A DNA stretch of 64,000 nt from Sesamum alatum (Eukaryota > Streptophyta > Magnoliopsida > Lamiales > Pedaliaceae). Below are positions 1 through 11,189 of this stretch, piece after piece. Location: positions 26,902,383 through 26,966,382 of the forward strand of contig JACGWO010000005.1 in NCBI GenBank assembly GCA_034509735.1, in the 5' to 3' direction. A program made the position numbers and the translations under genes. Below the pieces are notes generated by a model. It saw nothing but the letters and a program-made list of their open reading frames with translations, was not told the origin of the DNA and made no database searches. How positions within the stretch are numbered: the first letter of the stretch is position 1; each line of letters begins with the position of its first letter.

Positions 1-32
1 TAATTAGTGTGAGATTAAAATTATAATTTAAA

Positions 33-407
33 TTACAAAAAAAAAATTAAAAAAATGTAAATATACCTCGCGTCGGCGAGTGTGATGTACTGGCGCATGG
101 ATGGTCGCGGGAGTGGTGGTGATGGGGCAGCCCATGGACGGGCTGGATCTACCACCGATGCGATAGTGGATGGTCCGCCACCTTCCTCGACGGGTGCAGT
201 GCTAGACGGACCGGGCTGCTGCTGATCCAGCGCAGGTGCTGCCGGTGCCTGCTCTGCCGGTGGTGGTGGTGGTGGTGGTCGGAACACTGCTTCCCCATCC
301 TGGGAAGCAGCAATCACCGGCAGTATGGCCGGTGAGCCGCGACCGCGGTCACGACCACAGCCGCGGCCACGACCACCTCCTCGAGGTGGGAAATCCCGAC
401 CAGACAT
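33..407 (-). CDS. CACTA second ORF (Ptta/En/Spm-type plant transposase), first exon
   Basis: The exon starts at ATG 405-407 and encodes an Arg/Gly-rich N-terminus (MSGRDFPPRGGGRGRG) followed by a Pro/Ala-rich low-complexity stretch with a run of seven prolines. This is the usual start of the second CACTA gene, whose product is related to En/Spm TNPA and the Ptta/En/Spm plant transposase family, which bind subterminal repeats. Reading is convincing up to ...TLADAR, where GTATATTTAC forms a good splice donor at about 67; the last residues of the open frame are probably intron. The rest of the gene is outside the window. No in-frame stop is seen. The family call rests on composition and position, not on a catalytic motif. 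Confidence 0.6.
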   Translation of the reverse strand: MSGRDFPPRGGGRGRGCGRDRGRGSPAILPVIAASQDGEAVFRPPPPPPPAEQAPAAPALDQQQPGPSSTAPVEEGGGPSTIASVVDPARPWAAPSPPLPRPSMRQYITLADARYIYIFLIFFL

Positions 408-419
408 GATCTACAATAT

Positions 420-1680
420 TTTTTAAAAATATTAGTCGTATGAATTTAAAAAATATATGTGAAGTATCAATTTATTTGAATAATGATAATTTTTCATATT
501 TTTTAAAATAATTATGCAAATATATCCTAAAATTGTACACTAAGTCCCAAAATTAATACTAAAATTTTTCTTACAATATTTACAAAATCCTATAATTATT
601 TTCTAATACACAAAATTGACGCTTAAGTACATTAAATCCTTCTATTTTTCCTATATATCTATACTAAATCCCAATATTTCACCCTAAAATTGCACTAATT
701 TCTTCTATTTTTCTATATATTTATACTAAATTCTAAAATTTGACCCTAAAATTGCACTAAATCTTTGTAATTTCCTATATATTTATACTAAGTACTAATA
801 TTTGCCTATATCCTTACAGAATATTATAGAAAATTACCCAAATTTTCTAAAATTCCAGAAAATTAAAAATTTTCATATATTATGAGTAAATTTTATTTAA
901 AATTACAGAAAATATAAAGAATTTTCAGAAATTTTGTTAAAAATACATAATTTTAAAAATTACATAAAATTCTGAAAATATTTTAAATTTATAGAAAATG
1001 ACATAAAAAAATTTAAAAATTCAGAAAATTATCATAAAATTCACCAAAAATATTAAAATTATAGAAAATTTTTGAATTTTCATAATTTTGGAAATTTACA
1101 TTAAAATTCTAAAATTTATTTAAATTTACAGAAAATGACATTAAATTGTAAGAAAATTTCTGAGTTTTCAGATTTTTAAAAAATGCAAATTTTCAGTTTT
1201 TTAAAACAGAATTTTTTTTAAATTTTTAATAATATTAGAAAATAATATCCTATATGCCATCAAATTTACAGAAATTTGATTAAAATTCAAAAAACTAACC
1301 ACAAAATTACCAGAAATTACCTACAATTATAGAAAATTAATAAACTACATTACATTCACAAAAATTACTCAATTAAAAAAATTACAGGAAATAATAGCAT
1401 ATATTCCAGAAATTATAGAAAATTACAGCATAATATTTACAGAAATAATTACAGAAATATTTTCAGAAAATTAAAAAAATAACGAAAAATTCACAATAAT
1501 TACATAAAATTCACAAAATGTGCAATAATTATACAAAATTCACTAATTTCATACCATAACCCCTAACATTACATACATTTCATACTATTACAGAAGTTGC
1601 AACAAAATAACAGAAAATGCAAAAAAAAAATTGCATAATAACCCCTAACATTACATACTATTAAATACACATTTTCAGAC
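420..1680. other. AT-rich internal CACTA sequence, no gene
   Basis: About 1.25 kb of very AT-rich sequence made of drifting repeats of the type ACAGAAAATT / AAATTTTCAG. No supported gene. Similar sequence lies in the second CACTA copy (49831-50340) and in a small island at 46242-46342, so it is probably an internal part of this transposon family. Confidence 0.6.
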
Positions 1681-1687
1681 CAAACAA

Positions 1688-2712
1688 TAGGAACGGTCAC
1701 ATAATAGAACATATGTTCCCAATGCCGTTCCTAAAGTAAGAAACGATGTTGTTTTTAGACTTGCACAAAGTTTCCATTCCTATATGTATGGCAATTTTTT
1801 TTTAATCTTCTTACATAATAACTATAAATTAAGAAAAATATGTTCCGGACACTCATATGATTCAGGAAAGGTGTGCAATTGGATATACAAAAAATTTGAA
1901 AGTATATAGTAATTTTTAAAAAAATAGACACACATTCAGAATATGAAGTATATTTGTATATTTATGTTTGTTAGTATTTCACAGATGTAACTAGCATCCG
2001 ATATACTTTCACTGCACGGTATAATCAGACCGTCAAAATTCCAATCAGGTCGTTAGATATGATATAACAGACAAAAAGATACAATTAAATGTAGTTTTGA
2101 AAAATTTAGGTGTGCAGTTCTCCAGATACCGTGTCCGGTCAATATTCAACGTAATAAAAACAGGTGCATCCTTAAATCTGGGTTGCTGATTGAAAATCAG
2201 ACCGTTGGATATCAATTCATATTTATAATCTTGTATGTATTTAAAAATGGTGTCGATCCGGCTCACGGATGTTGAGTATCAACATGATTGTTTGGCATTG
2301 TACTAATAGGAACAGTCAACTAATAGAACAAGTGTTCCAACTACTGTTCCTACCCAAAAAAACGATGTCGTTTTCAGACATGCCCATAGGCGACCGTTCC
2401 TATTTTCTCTAGGAACGGTCTTCTATAAACTGACCGCTCCAAAAGTTGATTTTCCCACCAATTTTTTATTGGACGCCAAAATAAAATATTGAACCTCTAG
2501 TTGGAACGGTCTACCAATTGGTATGACCGTTCCTAATTCAAACTTGGAGCCATTTTTTCAATAGGCGTCATTTTAAAAATTGTACCTGAAATAGGAATGG
2601 TTTTAGCAAATTCGGACCGTTCCTAATTCAAATTTCCCCAATTATTTTTTTGTTTGGCGCCGATTCGAAATATTGGACCTTTATTAGGAACAGTCGTTGT
2701 ATATAATATCCG
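1688..2712. repeat. CACTA GGAACGGTC motif array (internal)
   Basis: More than ten copies of GGAACGGTC or its complement GACCGTTCC, in both orientations, at irregular spacing (examples near 1690, 1722, 2393, 2412, 2502, 2525, 2620). These are typical of CACTA subterminal repeats bound by the TNPA-like protein. The array lies between the two gene remnants, not at an end, which suggests rearrangement or an internal cis-element block. Confidence 0.65.
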
Positions 2713-2817
2713 TTCTAAGTTTTAAATTTTTTTTCTGATTTCTTAAAATAATAAAAATACATATATCTAGTATTACAATAAAGTTTATAAAAAAATTACA
2801 GAAAAATTTCAGAAAAT

Positions 2818-4499
2818 TCAATAAGTCTCTTCATCGGACTCAGCCTCGTCAAAGCCATCTTCATCTTCGGATTCACTGTCTAGCGAGCGCGATGTCCCTA
2901 CTCTATGATCAACGACCAACTGTATTCCCGTTAGGTCATGCAGTTAAAATGTTTGGTTATCTATTACAACATCTGGATTAGGTACGACTTCATCCATCTG
3001 ATAGGCGACCTCGGTCCATCGCAAGTCATCGATTACTCTTCGAGCCTTGATTTTGCAAACAACTTTCCAGTCAACTTGTCTCTCTTCATGCTCGGGTAAT
3101 CCGCGTCGTAAACTTGTACTGCTTGTTGAGCTAGTATGAATGGTTCATTCTTTTGGTAGAGCTTTTTGAAGTTGACATCAACGATGTGATAACGAGGGTG
3201 TATCTTAATGCCTCTGACCGGATCGACCCAACGACAATTAAACAGTACAATGTGCATGTTTGGAATTAGTGGGTAATCTAGCTGAATTATCTCTTCCAAT
3301 ATTCCGTAGAAGTCAGAATCCGTGTTTGTATATGATGAGCTTTTCACACAAACACCACAATTCATTGTTGGTTTCCCGACGTTGTGACGTTCAGTGTGGA
3401 AATTGAAGCCATTGACGAAGTAAGACGGGTATGTCGTCACTTCTGTTCTAGGGCCCCAATAATGCAACTTCAATAATTCGTCGTTTGTGTGATTCAATTC
3501 GAGTTTCACCTGCAATTCATCATATAGCAATTAAAATAATTGATTACAAATTAATGAGTAGATCATAATTACAAGAAAATGAGGGCACTTATACGACGCT
3601 TCATGCACATTCCAGGTAGGAGATTTTACGGTGTAAGTATGACGGGCCAACATGTGTAAGTTTTACCATACTGGCCGTGCGGTGCAAACCCATCTATGCA
3701 CAACCCAAGTCTAACATTACGAGGCTCAACTGCAAAATCAGGATACGTCCGGATGACACATGGATCCTTCCTCCGTCTGATGACTCGCATGCCAAATCAT
3801 ATGCTCTGTTGTGGCCTTCGACCCCAAAAAACCGGCAGGAAAAGTGTGATCGCGGGGCATAACAGTATCAGCTCATTGGCATAACCGATTATATGTATAC
3901 GCTGAAAGGCCCCCTTCGGCCTTGATATTTACCAAAGAGGCAATTGACGCCAACTGAGAGGTGGTGCAGTCGTTCCACAACGGTTGGTCGACAGCATGAA
4001 CTATATCAAAAAAATGGTCAGACAAGCCAAACATATAATCATAGGGCCCCGAATCGTAATATGAACTAGGACCCACATTAGATGGACAATATCGAGTACC
4101 ATCATCAGTCGGTCCCTCCTGGTTGTACGAAGACGGCCCCCAGAAAGACGGCCTAACAGCATCGAATACCATCCTCTGCGCCCAATCCATCTGACCCGCA
4201 TCACCCCAATGCGAACTACCCTCCTCCTGAACGGATGGTGTTTGCTGCTGCTGCACAGGGGGCATTGTCAATGCTTCAAAGTATTCCTGCACCCTCTCCT
4301 CACCATGCGAAGTCCAATTATAATACTCTGGTATAAACCCTTTCATACACAAATGAAAATTTACCTCGTCTGGTGTTTTGAACCGTTCGTTTTTGCACTT
4401 CCGGCAGGAACACTTAATCTTGTCCCCGTCTATATATGCACGCTGAGACTGTGCCGATTCTAAAAATGTTGTAACACCGTCCTCAAACTCCAACGTCAT
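2818..4499 (-). pseudogene. TNPD-like CACTA transposase, degenerate
   Basis: Reading down the minus strand: ATG at 4499; residues ~1-70 match the transposase-associated domain (CSCRKCKN, then EVNFHLCMKGF and WTSHGE); a Gln/Ser-rich linker; then the transition region with SQLASIASLVNIKAEGG, ending at a stop (3873). A Tnp2 (Transposase_21) core follows in pieces at 3860-3596: EHMIWHASHQTEEGSMCHPD, a frame break, then RNVRLGL, YTCWPVILTP and GMCMK, with TAA where the family has the Tyr of PYNL. Next comes a DUF4216-like domain (3530-3033: YFVNGFNFHT, PFILAQQAVQVYDAD), another frame break, one internal TAA and a Ser/Glu/Asp-rich tail ending near 2818. Most of Tnp2 and the DUF4218 region are deleted. 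It cannot encode an active transposase. Confidence 0.88.
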
Positions 4500-4784
4500 A
4501 CCTAAGACGTCTCAATCATACATCCATTTTCTCAACTGTCTTAATATGATTGGTCCTACGTATAATATAATTCACTACAGTACGTAATTAAATGACGAGA
4601 ATATATATATATATATATATATGAATAACAATTACAGAATTTTGCATACTTACCTGAGCAAAACACCTATCAATATCAATGCAAAATTCGTGCAAGTAAT
4701 TGATATGTTCGATTTTCCGTATAAAGAATCAACAGGGGGAGTTACAACAAAATGAGTTGGAGAAAAATTATAACAAAAAAATGA

Positions 4785-5305
4785 GTAGGAACGGCTAGAT
4801 TACCATTGTAATATAGCCGTTAGGGCATATTAGGAACGGTATGTGGCACACAAAATACGACCATTCCTACTTGGAGCACAATTGGGAACGGTAATTGTAA
4901 CAATATTGCATTTCCTATATACCCACAATTTGGAACTGTCATTGCATTACATTTTTGCTCATGGCGTAAAAGGGCCTCATGTAGCACTACATATTGGAAT
5001 AGAACCGGTGTCTGGAACACATAAAGGAACGGTCAGTGTTGCAGGTGGAGAAATTGTTGCAACTTTCAACACATGTGTTCCAAATAGAATACCAAAATAT
5101 ATCTGATCCTTTTTAAGAACGGTAACAGGTAACATATTGGCATAAATATGTTGGCACATATATAGGAACGGTCGTGCTGTTCCTATTCGTTTGTACATCC
5201 ATTAAGTCAAAAGTGACGTCATCAACGGTTTTCCGTCCCACAACAGTTTCACTTACCGTTCCTATTTGAAACGGTCATTGAACGGTCAACTGTATCCATT
5301 CCAAT
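4785..5305. repeat. CACTA subterminal repeats, right end
   Basis: Repeated GGAACGGT(C/A) and complements near 4789, 4830, 4886, 5024, 5117, 5163, 5257, 5269 and 5280, directly inside the terminal inverted repeat. Their position and mixed orientation are diagnostic of CACTA elements. Confidence 0.75.
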
Positions 5306-5328
5306 TCCCGCATTTTTTTGTAGTGTAT

Positions 5329-5729
5329 CAAGTAATTATACCTCAAATGTTCAAATCACATTTTAGTCTATCTTACTACAAAAGTATTCACTTTATATAA
5401 TTAGTGATTTAATTGATTCTCATTTTTCTTTTAACCTATGTTACTCTTCAAAATGTTTCCTTTACATGACAATTCATTTACTTGATTTCATTTGTCATCT
5501 AACATATCTTAAGTCAAGTGATCTAACTAATTCTCATTTAGATCTATGCTAAAAAATTTCTCAACATTAAATTCTTTCAATTTTCATTATATTTTCTAGT
5601 TATTCCTCGTTATATCATAGGGGTATTTTTTATCTAACCAATATATTATATTATGAATATAATATACTAAACAAATTATATGTGTAAATAAGTATAATGT
5701 GAAAAGTAATTGATGTGAGCTGAAAGAGC
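5329..5729. other. AT-rich intergenic, nothing recognised
   Basis: Between the CACTA border and the next LTR fragment. No gene or repeat boundary was recognised. Confidence 0.6.
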
Positions 5730-6397
5730 TCGTTCTTGGGCTCGAGTGGAGTAGACCTTGAATTTCTGCAAGCTATGAAAAAGGAACCTGCAAAAAAAAG
5801 CGTTAGCACTCTGACGCTCAAGTCAGTAAGCAGTTATAGAAAAATCAATTTGAATAAAGTAATGAAACGGTCAGATTTCGTGAACAAGGAGCATAAAATG
5901 AACTTGGTGCAAGTTGAGATCATAAATTTGTGTGTTAGAGTGCTAAACAAATGTTACTTGTGCCAACCAAATAGGCCGACATTTATAGAGGAAGAGCCAT
6001 GGCAGGGGAGGGCTCTTCATTGACCTGGACTCTAGGAGGACGGAGTATTGGCCTCCCTAGACTTCTGTAGCCTCTGGACTCCTTCGAAGTAGGGGGACAG
6101 TTAGAGGGGTCTTGCACGGATAAGGATAAGGTTGGGGTTACCCTTATCCACACTTGATGAGCTCGGGCCTCTGCCCTGGGCCTCCCTGGTTGGGCTTCAT
6201 CCTTTGCTTGGGCTGGGCCTTTCTTTTGCTGGGGAAAGGCCGGACTAGTCCTTTCTTGGGCTGGGTCGGTGCCCTTTTGGGCCTCCTCCGAGAATGTGCA
6301 GGCTTTTGCATGGGGCTTTGATATCTCTCCTTGGGCTATTACGAATCTCCTGGGTCATTAGGTCTTGTTCTTGGGCCAACTATTTTAGTACATGTCA
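5730..6397 (-). mobile_element. Gypsy family B LTR fragment (B1)
   Basis: The LTR itself runs about 5789-6397 (TG...CA on the plus strand, transcribed leftward). About 59 bp of internal leader (5730-5788) is attached, so it is a truncated element, not a solo LTR. It matches the LTR/leader at 28676-29410: both share AAGGAACCT next to the LTR and the motif TTAGCACTCTGACG.TCAAGTCAGTAA just inside it. No coding sequence remains; the short open frame across it is not a gene. Confidence 0.7.
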
Positions 6398-6749
6398 GTA
6401 ATTAGGAATAAATATGAAAAATGTGAAAAGTAAATTAATAGGAATAAATATGGAAAATATGAAAAGTAATTAATAAGAAAAAATATGTTTAATGTAAAAA
6501 AGTAATTAATAAGCATGTTTTTACTTTCTTATTGTTAAAAAAGTGATATTGCAAGATTAATTTAGTCTCACGATGCACAATGGGTCGGGCTGGGTTGGAT
6601 TAGATTAACTCAATAAAAAATGGGCTGGTCCAGCCCAAGCCCGAGTCCTAAGCTGGTCCTAAGTATCAATATCTAGAACTAGCCCAGCCTAGTGGCCTAC
6701 GACCACCTGGTCGTGAGTTAGCTTGGGTCGGGCTACTTTTTTTCTTTTA

Positions 6750-7638
6750 GGCCCCGTTTCCTTTGGTGTATTAGTTTGAATTAGAAAATTAATATAGGTT
6801 AATAATGTGTTTACTTTCCTGTATGGGAACCCGATATAAAATCAAAATCTGATACTAAACACTGTTTCGGTTGCATAACTAATACCACCAAAGATGGTGG
6901 TATTAGTTATCCCAATTATTTACAACAATTTCTACATCTGGCAAAAGTCTGATTTGCCCTCAAGTGGGTAGATAGAATTCTACTTTACCTCACCTACCAA
7001 AATTGGGAATTAGCTTAGCTCATTTCCTCTCACTTCTTGCTCTTCTCAGAAAGCCTTGCCCGAGTTGAAGGAAAGACTCAAGTGAGAATGAAGCAATTTT
7101 ATTCAAAAATTTTACACTCCTCCTTCCTTATGACTTTGTATACTAATTTACAACTTAAAATCAACGCTTTTCACTGATTATTTTAGTGATTTTCTGCTCG
7201 ATTTATGCTTCAATCAATGTTACCCCTTTTTTCGTTTTTTAAGTGGGCGTTTTACTTACATAACATGTTTATATGTAGGTTAGAACAAATTAATAGACCA
7301 AACAATATTTACAACTTACTTGTTCATACCTTACGCCAAACACAGCTTGCTTTGAGGTAAAAAAATTGCCCAACTCCTACGTTGGAATGGATGTGCAGGT
7401 TAGGGCTTCAATTTTGGGGAAAAAATGGGTTTGGTAGGGTTTTCACTTAAAGGGCTAATAGGTAATTTTGCCAACAATCCCAACTATATACATCAAAGTA
7501 AATACTTCACAAATTTTATTCAATTTCAATACTACATATAAGTAAATATTTTACGATTAATACAGGGCATTTTATCATTCATTTAGTTCAAGATAATTAT
7601 ATCACTCATTTAATACGATCCTCAAAGTAAACGGGGCC
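6750..7638. mobile_element. Non-autonomous PIF/Harbinger (Tourist-type) element
   Basis: 889 bp. The termini are inverted: GGCCCCGTTTCCTTTG at the left, and the complement of CAAAGTAAACGGGGCC at the right, with further similarity inward (GTATTA). It is flanked by perfect TTA duplications (6747-6749 and 7639-7641). TIR form and 3-bp TTA target are diagnostic. No transposase ORF. Confidence 0.9.
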
Positions 7639-7640
7639 TT

Positions 7641-7829
7641 AAGGGATAATTACATTTACACCCCCTGATCTATAGTCTATTTACACAAATTACCTCTAGC
7701 TTTTGCAAATTACAAAACCATCCCTGACAGCCAAAAAATAGGGATAGTTTGTGCAATAATTTTAACATTTCTAAGGGGTGTTTGTGTTATTTTACAAAAA
7801 GTAAAGGGGTGTATATGTAATTATTCCTT
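7641..7829. mobile_element. Small MITE adjacent to the Harbinger element
   Basis: About 190 bp with imperfect inverted ends: AAGGGATAATTACATTTACA at left and AAGGAATAATTACATATACA (complement) at right, continuing into CACCCC. No clean target duplication was found, so the superfamily is uncertain (MULE-like ends are possible). Confidence 0.6.
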
Positions 7830-8295
7830 CTTTTAATAATGCATGTCATATCATATTTACTTTATTCTTTTAAGTTGACTATTCTAGTAGGTCTTTTATA
7901 CTTTCAAAAATCTAAATATTTAATAATACTAATTCATTGATACTTCTTAATCATTTTTTCCAAGTTTATCTTAAATTCCTTTTTGGATTTGTTATTATCC
8001 CAGTTTATTATTATAAGCTTATTAGTCAAATTATTATTTATGTTTATTATATAATCTTAACTATTTTTTTCTAGTCATAAATTTTTGTGTGATTTAAATT
8101 TTTATTTCCTTATTTCATAAGACAACCATAAATATAAATAATTGCTAAAAAAAACACCACAATTCATAAACAAAAAATAAAATAGGCACATCTGGGCCTG
8201 ACCGTGGCCAGATTTGGGCCTAGTCCCGGCCCACTATGCACCTTGAATTTCGTCCAATAAAAAAAAAGAAAGAAACTTTTTTGATGATTCATACT

Positions 8296-8365
8296 TTTAT
8301 AGGTATATAGATATAGATATAGATATAGATATAGATAGATAGGTAGAATACATATATAGATATAG
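8296..8365. repeat. (GATATA)n / (GATA)n microsatellite
   Basis: Tandem TATAGA/GATA units just outside the copia insertion. 8250-8404 otherwise holds nothing recognisable. Confidence 0.8.
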
Positions 8366-8404
8366 ATTTGATGACTTCAAGGATTACATCTTCTTATGTC
8401 TTTG

Positions 8405-9128
8405 TGTAGGGAATGAACGAGATGGATAGTGCGGAAAATTGTGTGTTACGAAGTCGAGGCAAGAGTTAGACTCTTTATCTTTAAGACAATTATTGCCCCG
8501 CTCTGGTGGTCACGGAATCGGCAATTTGTCTCCCAAAATACAACGACTTTATATCTCAAAGTAGTAGCACTGCACACTTTGAGAATTGGCGAACCAAACG
8601 ATATTTTGAAACTCTCTTGTTAAACTCTATTTGCAAAATGCTTTGTATGCTTAAGAATGCTATGAATGAGTTGAATCTCCTATCATCCATTCATAAAAAT
8701 GTTTTAAATGAAATGAAATGAGAGGGCCTATTTATAGGAGTTGGAAAGGTGTTTCGAATGGATATGTCCAATCAGAAAAGATGCCTTTGAAAGGTTATGA
8801 CCTTTCATCCGAATGGATGCATTATTTCACCCAAAGGACATACCATTTCACTAAATGGACGCATCATTTCATCCAGAGGACATACCATTTCACACAAATG
8901 GATGCATCATTTCATCCAAAGGGTTTCACCCAATGGACACATCATTTCAACCAAAGGACACACCCATTAGGTTGACCAGACACGACCGGATGATGATTGG
9001 GGCCCATAAACCATCATCTACGTGTCACGAGTTGTCATAAGCTATCATGAGCTTGTTATGCATCGCACATCATAACCAATCACTTGTCACGATTTATCCT
9101 TTAATTTATCATTCACCATTTTCCAACA
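8405..9128 (-). repeat. Copia 3' LTR
   Basis: 724 bp, TG...CA. It contains internal short repeats of the type CATCATTTCA(C/T)CCAAAGGAC around 8820-8960, also present in the partner LTR. Confidence 0.93.
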
Positions 9129-9651
9129 ATCCCCCACTTCAATGAAAAATTAATATGAGCATGCAGACACTTAAGAGAGTTTCAACCGAGAAGTCATTGC
9201 ATCAGGATAGGTAGTTTGTGGCTTTGAACCTTCCTTAGGAGAATACCATCGGATTTACTTTGCTAATCAGTGAACATGATATCTTAAACTATTCAGCCGT
9301 TGGTGTAAACCAAGACAATAGTACCCCACAATGCCTTCTCTAATATCTTTGGTTCTCACGGTTGAGTCCATTTTGGCCCTCGACTCCATCTTGGATTCAT
9401 AAGTGTTTTACATTTGAAGCGGCCCGTCTTCACACTTATATAGGTGATCTCCTATAATGTTCTTGACTTAGAATATGAATCATTAAAAGCTTATAGCTTA
9501 ACCTCTACCGTTTAGTGACAGAACTTTTTTTCATAGGAATGGGAAGGAGTAAAACTCCAAGTGCTTTCCACAATCTTTATAACTTAGTTGTCCCATTGAA
9601 CCAAGATCTTGGGATCTCCAGTCAACAAGGTTGAGTTATCACTATAAAGAT

Positions 9652-11158
9652 TTAATTGTCGGGTTTTAATCCCATTCTCCTCGACGAACAGTATACTTGA
9701 TCTCTAGAAAGGCCTTTCATTAATAGATCTGCTAAATTATCCTTTGACTTTATATAGTCAATAAATATGATTTCATTAGAGATCAACTGTCTTATGGTAT
9801 TATGTCTTTGACGTATATGTCTCGACTTACCATTATACATATTGCTTCGTGGCCTTTCAATAGTCGAACGACTATCACAATATATCTATAATAACAGGCA
9901 CTTGCTTTTGTCCAACAAAAAATGTACTCCAAAAAATTACGAAGCCATTCATTTTCTTCTCCAATTTTATCTAAATCTATAAACCCAAATTCCATAACAG
10001 AACGAGTGCTTTTCTCTATATACCTTAATCTACCAATCATTCTTGAAAATTCAATTTGACCTTCGTGTTCACCTTAGTTCTTTGCTAAGTGTAGATTTCT
10101 ATCTACAAGACTCTAGGCAGGTGACTGGTCATGAACATTGAACTTTCTAGTACAACGTCAACATGATGAGACTACAATAAGACAAGTCTACCGGACGTTT
10201 AGAGATCTTAATCTCTGCTATTACGTCAGCTAAACCTTATGTCTTTCATATCAAAATATTTTGCTAATACTTTCTTGATAGAGATTGCTTCCCTTTGTCA
10301 ACATAGCATCTACATATAGATCGACTCTGACAAAGGAGCTAGAAGTGTCTTTAACATAGACACATCTATCACACTCGTTGACCTTGAAGTCAATTGACAA
10401 CATTGTTTGTCAAATTTTCCATGTCATTTTACATGAGCTTGTTTAAGCCCATACAACAATTTGATGAGTCTACAGACGTTCTTTTCTTGGCCAGGAACGA
10501 CAAACCCTTTAGGTTGTTCCATGTAGATCTCTTCATCTAACTCGCCATTTAAGTAATTTTTGAATTCCTTCCATAGCAGAGGTAGCTTTTCAATCATAGC
10601 AGCTACTTGGAAGGATTCACTTAGCCTAATTCCTTCCGCATGTAGATCATGCAAGATCATTTGGAATTTTTGGACTTGGCTCATTATCGTTTTGGAATTC
10701 ACCGTTTTGAATTCCAAGAAATTCCCATCTATGAATTTCTTCAAGCCGGCATCCTCCGTTTTGTATTTCTTTTTCAAGGATTCTCAAAGGGCTTTTGCAC
10801 TCTTGGTTGAGCTATATACGTTGTACAAAATATCGCTCAAGCCATTGAGGATGTAGTTTTTGCATAGAAAATTTCCATGTCCCCATGCATCAAAAGCAAC
10901 CCTTTATTGGGGATCAGTTTCCTCATTAGAAACAACGGGGGCTTCCTCACTTAAGAACCTAGCCAGGTTCAACGTAGTGAGGTAAAACAACATCTTTTGA
11001 TGCCATCTCTTAAAGTCATTACCTGAGAATTTCTCCGGCCTTTCTCCTTGGGCAGCAATCGATTGTGGCACATGTGGTTGGACAATTATAGTAGCCGGAT
11101 TAGGAGCAGCAGATCCAGTTGCCATAGCCGGATTGGTAGAAGCAGATTCACTTGCCAT
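9652..11158 (-). pseudogene. Copia gag-pol remnant
   Basis: The gag start is at about 11158 (MASESAST...), with the copia gag motif KFSGNDFKRWHQKMLFYL at 11040-10980. Several stops follow, then gag/UBN2-type sequence (10777-10550: FKTVNSKTIMSQVQKFQMIL, PLLWKEFKNYL). Directly after NGELD the frame continues into reverse transcriptase (EEIYMEQPKGF, VCRLIKLLYGLKQA; 10540-10424). Protease, integrase and most RT are therefore deleted, fusing gag to RT. Further on come RNase H remnants (10040-9652), ending in the copia C-terminal pattern RHIRQRHNTIRQL...DNLADLLMKGL...MGLKP. It cannot be active by itself but could be moved in trans, since the LTRs are intact. Confidence 0.9.
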
Positions 11159-11189
11159 AATACACAATGACAGATAATTGTCTTAAACT

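Larger units (their letters stand above)
1..5325 (-). mobile_element. CACTA (En/Spm) transposon 1, one end plus both gene remnants
   Basis: The right border is a CACTA terminal inverted repeat: on the minus strand it reads CACTACAAAAAAATGCGGG (5325 to 5307), followed outside by TAT. Inward come an array of GGAACGGTC-type subterminal motifs, a broken TNPD-like transposase gene (4499 to 2818), a second motif array, a long AT-rich stretch and the first exon of a second gene (407 to 33). The other terminus lies left of position 1, so the left target duplication cannot be checked. Gene order (transposase-type gene first, glycine/proline-rich gene second) fits the family. The same terminus occurs at 51351-51369. 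Confidence 0.85.
6569..8249. mobile_element. Degenerate hAT-like element hosting two nested elements
   Basis: The left end reads CACGATGCACAATGGGTCGG and the right end, reverse-complemented, CAAGGTGCATAGTGGGCCGG. Both resemble the AATGGG(C/T)CGGGC ends of plant non-autonomous hAT elements. The 8-bp flanks do not match, so the limits are tentative. A PIF/Harbinger element and a MITE sit inside. Confidence 0.4.

Noticed and set aside
2045..2266. 73-codon minus-strand frame
   Set aside because: Lies in the CACTA repeat array; no similarity recognised.
5736..6023. 95-codon plus-strand frame
   Set aside because: Entirely within a gypsy LTR and leader, opposite to the element's direction.
8718..9040. 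Repetitive frame rich in His/Phe/Thr within the copia LTR
   Set aside because: Translation of short LTR repeats, seen again in the other LTR with indels that alter the frame.
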